DNA of 7,101 bases from Minisyncoccota bacterium (GTDB lineage: Bacteria > Patescibacteriota > Minisyncoccia > UBA6257 > HR35). A program made the position numbers and the translations under genes. This document shows positions 5,652 through 7,101 of the stretch, piece by piece (positions within the stretch are counted from its first letter, which is position 1; each line of letters begins with the position of its first letter). Where the stretch lies: positions 1 through 7,101 of the forward strand of contig CALIVE010000084.1 of NCBI GenBank assembly GCA_938048445.1, read 5' to 3'. Under the pieces are notes generated by a model, which did not search any database, was not told the origin of the DNA, and saw nothing but the letters and a program-made list of their open reading frames with translations.

Positions 5652-7101
5652 TCAGGAAAGAGCATAAATTAAATTATATTTTTCCTTGAGATATTTCAAA
5701 AAGGGCTGATATGTAAATGGATTTCCATAAATTCTTAAAATAAAGTCTTTGGAAGGATAGGTTTTGCCATATTGATGGATTTTATTTTTTAGCCATTCTG
5801 CAATCTTTAAAATTCCATTTTCATTTTTGAGAATGGTCTCTAAATTACCTAATTCCTCTTCTAATTTTTCTAACCACAAACCGGATAGGAAACTTCCAAG
5901 AGAATAAGTTGGGAAATAGCCAATTGCTCCCATTGACCAATGAATATCTTGAAGGACTCCTTCTTTATCATTATCTATTTCAATATCTAAATACTCTTTC
6001 ATCTTCTCTTTCCAAATTTCGGGTAATTCTTTAACCTTAATTTTTTCTTCAATTAAAGCTTTTTCTAATTCAAATCTTAAAATAATGTGAAAATGATAAG
6101 TAACTTCATCAGCTTCAACCCTTATTTTTTCAGGCCTAACAATATTGAAATAGAGAACAAAATCTTCAAATGAATATTTATTTAAAAATGGCAAAAACTC
6201 TTTTGCTTTATTAAAAATCTTTTCTAAAAATATCCTGTTTCTTCCAATAATGTTTTCCCAAAATCTTGATTGTGATTCATGAAAGGCATAAGATAAACCT
6301 CCTTGCAAAGGAGTAAATTTTAATTCAGGATTAATTTGAAGTTCATATAAAGAATGACCAAACTCATGAATTGTTGCGGTTAGACTTCTTCGAAAATCTT
6401 TTTGATGATACCAAGTAGTTATTCTAACATCATTTAAAGAAATAGCATTTTCAAAAGGGTGAGGAGCAATATCAAGACGAGAGCGAGTTGGGTCAAAATT
6501 TAATAAACTTAGAACATAATAATTCAACTTTTCCATCTTATCCTTTTCATACTCCTCTTCCTCTAAAGGATGTTTTTCTTGATAAAATTTAGAGTTTTTG
6601 ATTTGTAAAAATAAATCTTTTAACGGCTGTTTAATTTTCGAAAAGAAATTTTCAAAATCTTCTACATTCCAACCTTCTTCAAATAAATCAATCAAGGCAT
6701 CATAAGGATGTTTTTCGTAACCTAAATATTCTGCTTTCTTTTTAACTAAATCTACAATCTTTTCTAAATAAGGCCTGAATTTTTCAAAACTATTTTCCTC
6801 TTTTGCTTTTCTCCAAACAACTTGGCTGATATTAGTTAGCTGGTTCCATTCTTCAATAAAATCATCTGGTAATTTTTCAATAATCTTTATTTCTCTTTCC
6901 AATACTCTAATCACAGCTTTTTCATAATCATTTAAATTCTCAAATTCCTCTTTTGCTTTTTCAATTAATTTTCTTAACTTTCTGTCTAATAAAAGATTTT
7001 TGATTAAAAGTTGAGTTTTTCCTAAAACAAAACCTCTATCTTCAGCAGCATTTTCTGGCATATAAGTATTCAAATCCCAATCAGCCAAAGAAACAAGACT
7101 T
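5652..7101 (-). CDS. M32 family metallocarboxypeptidase (Taq/Pfu carboxypeptidase type), N-terminus beyond the window
   Basis: M32 enzymes are cytoplasmic zinc carboxypeptidases that remove C-terminal residues from peptides. The frame is open to the window edge. The TTG at 7088 is unlikely to be the start, because the residues before it (S-L-V-S-L) fit the family's conserved lead into W-D-x-x-T-Y-M-P. Counting from that TTG, the visible motifs are H210-P-F, D220-V-R-I-T, zinc site H241-E-F-G-H245 with catalytic E242, third ligand E271 in H-E-S-Q, I-R-V-E-A-D-E-V-T-Y (322-331), and Q380-D-I-H-W-S with G-Y-F-P-T-Y (390-395). Numbering is offset by about 28 from the Pyrococcus enzyme's ligands as I recall them (269, 273, 299), so about 25-30 residues are missing and the full protein would be near 500. 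The TGA stop is 12 bases before the DUF362 ATG, so the two probably form an operon. It likely recycles peptides. Confidence 0.95.
   Translation of the reverse strand, partial: SLVSLADWDLNTYMPENAAEDRGFVLGKTQLLIKNLLLDRKLRKLIEKAKEEFENLNDYEKAVIRVLEREIKIIEKLPDDFIEEWNQLTNISQVVWRKAKEENSFEKFRPYLEKIVDLVKKKAEYLGYEKHPYDALIDLFEEGWNVEDFENFFSKIKQPLKDLFLQIKNSKFYQEKHPLEEEEYEKDKMEKLNYYVLSLLNFDPTRSRLDIAPHPFENAISLNDVRITTWYHQKDFRRSLTATIHEFGHSLYELQINPELKFTPLQGGLSYAFHESQSRFWENIIGRNRIFLEKIFNKAKEFLPFLNKYSFEDFVLYFNIVRPEKIRVEADEVTYHFHIILRFELEKALIEEKIKVKELPEIWKEKMKEYLDIEIDNDKEGVLQDIHWSMGAIGYFPTYSLGSFLSGLWLEKLEEELGNLETILKNENGILKIAEWLKNKIHQYGKTYPSKDFILRIYGNPFTYQPFLKYLKEKYNLIYALS

Noticed and set aside
7086..7088. TTG as the start of the M32 carboxypeptidase
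   Set aside because: The conserved family sequence continues upstream of it to the window edge, and motif numbering suggests about 25-30 missing residues.

Overview
This is an AT-rich, densely packed window with six protein-coding genes. No tRNA, rRNA, CRISPR array or insertion sequence is visible. The gene styles point to a Patescibacteria/CPR bacterium, probably Parcubacteria-like. The CTP synthase N-terminus has the GVGKG, CDQDMGHYERF and GKCVEVVPHVP wording I associate with that group. Other hints are a double-domain ThyX, an eight-cysteine surface protein, small intergenic gaps and nearly absent Shine-Dalgarno (SD) sequences. This placement is inferred from sequence style, and a DPANN archaeon is the main alternative. 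UGA ends two genes, so the glycine-UGA code of Gracilibacteria/Absconditabacteria is unlikely.

Layout: (1) Bases 1-765 (+) hold the 3' part of a secreted or anchored protein ending in an eight-cysteine module; its start lies before the window. (2) Bases 803-1240 (+) encode a small membrane protein whose 3' end overlaps the next gene tail-to-tail. (3) Bases 1192-2832 (-) encode a 546-residue tandem-domain FAD-dependent thymidylate synthase (ThyX-like). (4) Bases 2833-3124 are a 292-base divergent intergenic region with candidate promoters, a short tandem repeat, a purine-rich SD-like tract and a small palindrome. (5) Bases 3125-4768 (+) encode a complete CTP synthase (pyrG). (6) Bases 4755-5639 (-) encode a DUF362 protein that overlaps the pyrG 3' end by 14 bases. 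(7) Bases 5652-7101 (-) encode an M32 zinc carboxypeptidase whose N-terminus lies beyond the window, 12 bases upstream of the DUF362 gene and in the same frame.

Functionally, the centre is a divergent pyrimidine nucleotide pair: PyrG makes CTP from UTP, and ThyX would make dTMP from dUMP. The M32-DUF362 pair looks like a small operon joining peptide trimming to a protein of poorly defined role. The first two genes are envelope proteins of unknown function.

The most interesting item is the ThyX-like protein. By eye, its N-terminal half keeps the dUMP-side residues (E-x-S-x-R-Y and R-x-x-L-P). Its C-terminal half keeps the FAD-side residues (R-H-R and N-L-R). This looks like an internal duplication whose two halves lost complementary parts of the active site. 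I see no defence system, mobile element or other wholly new multi-gene system here.
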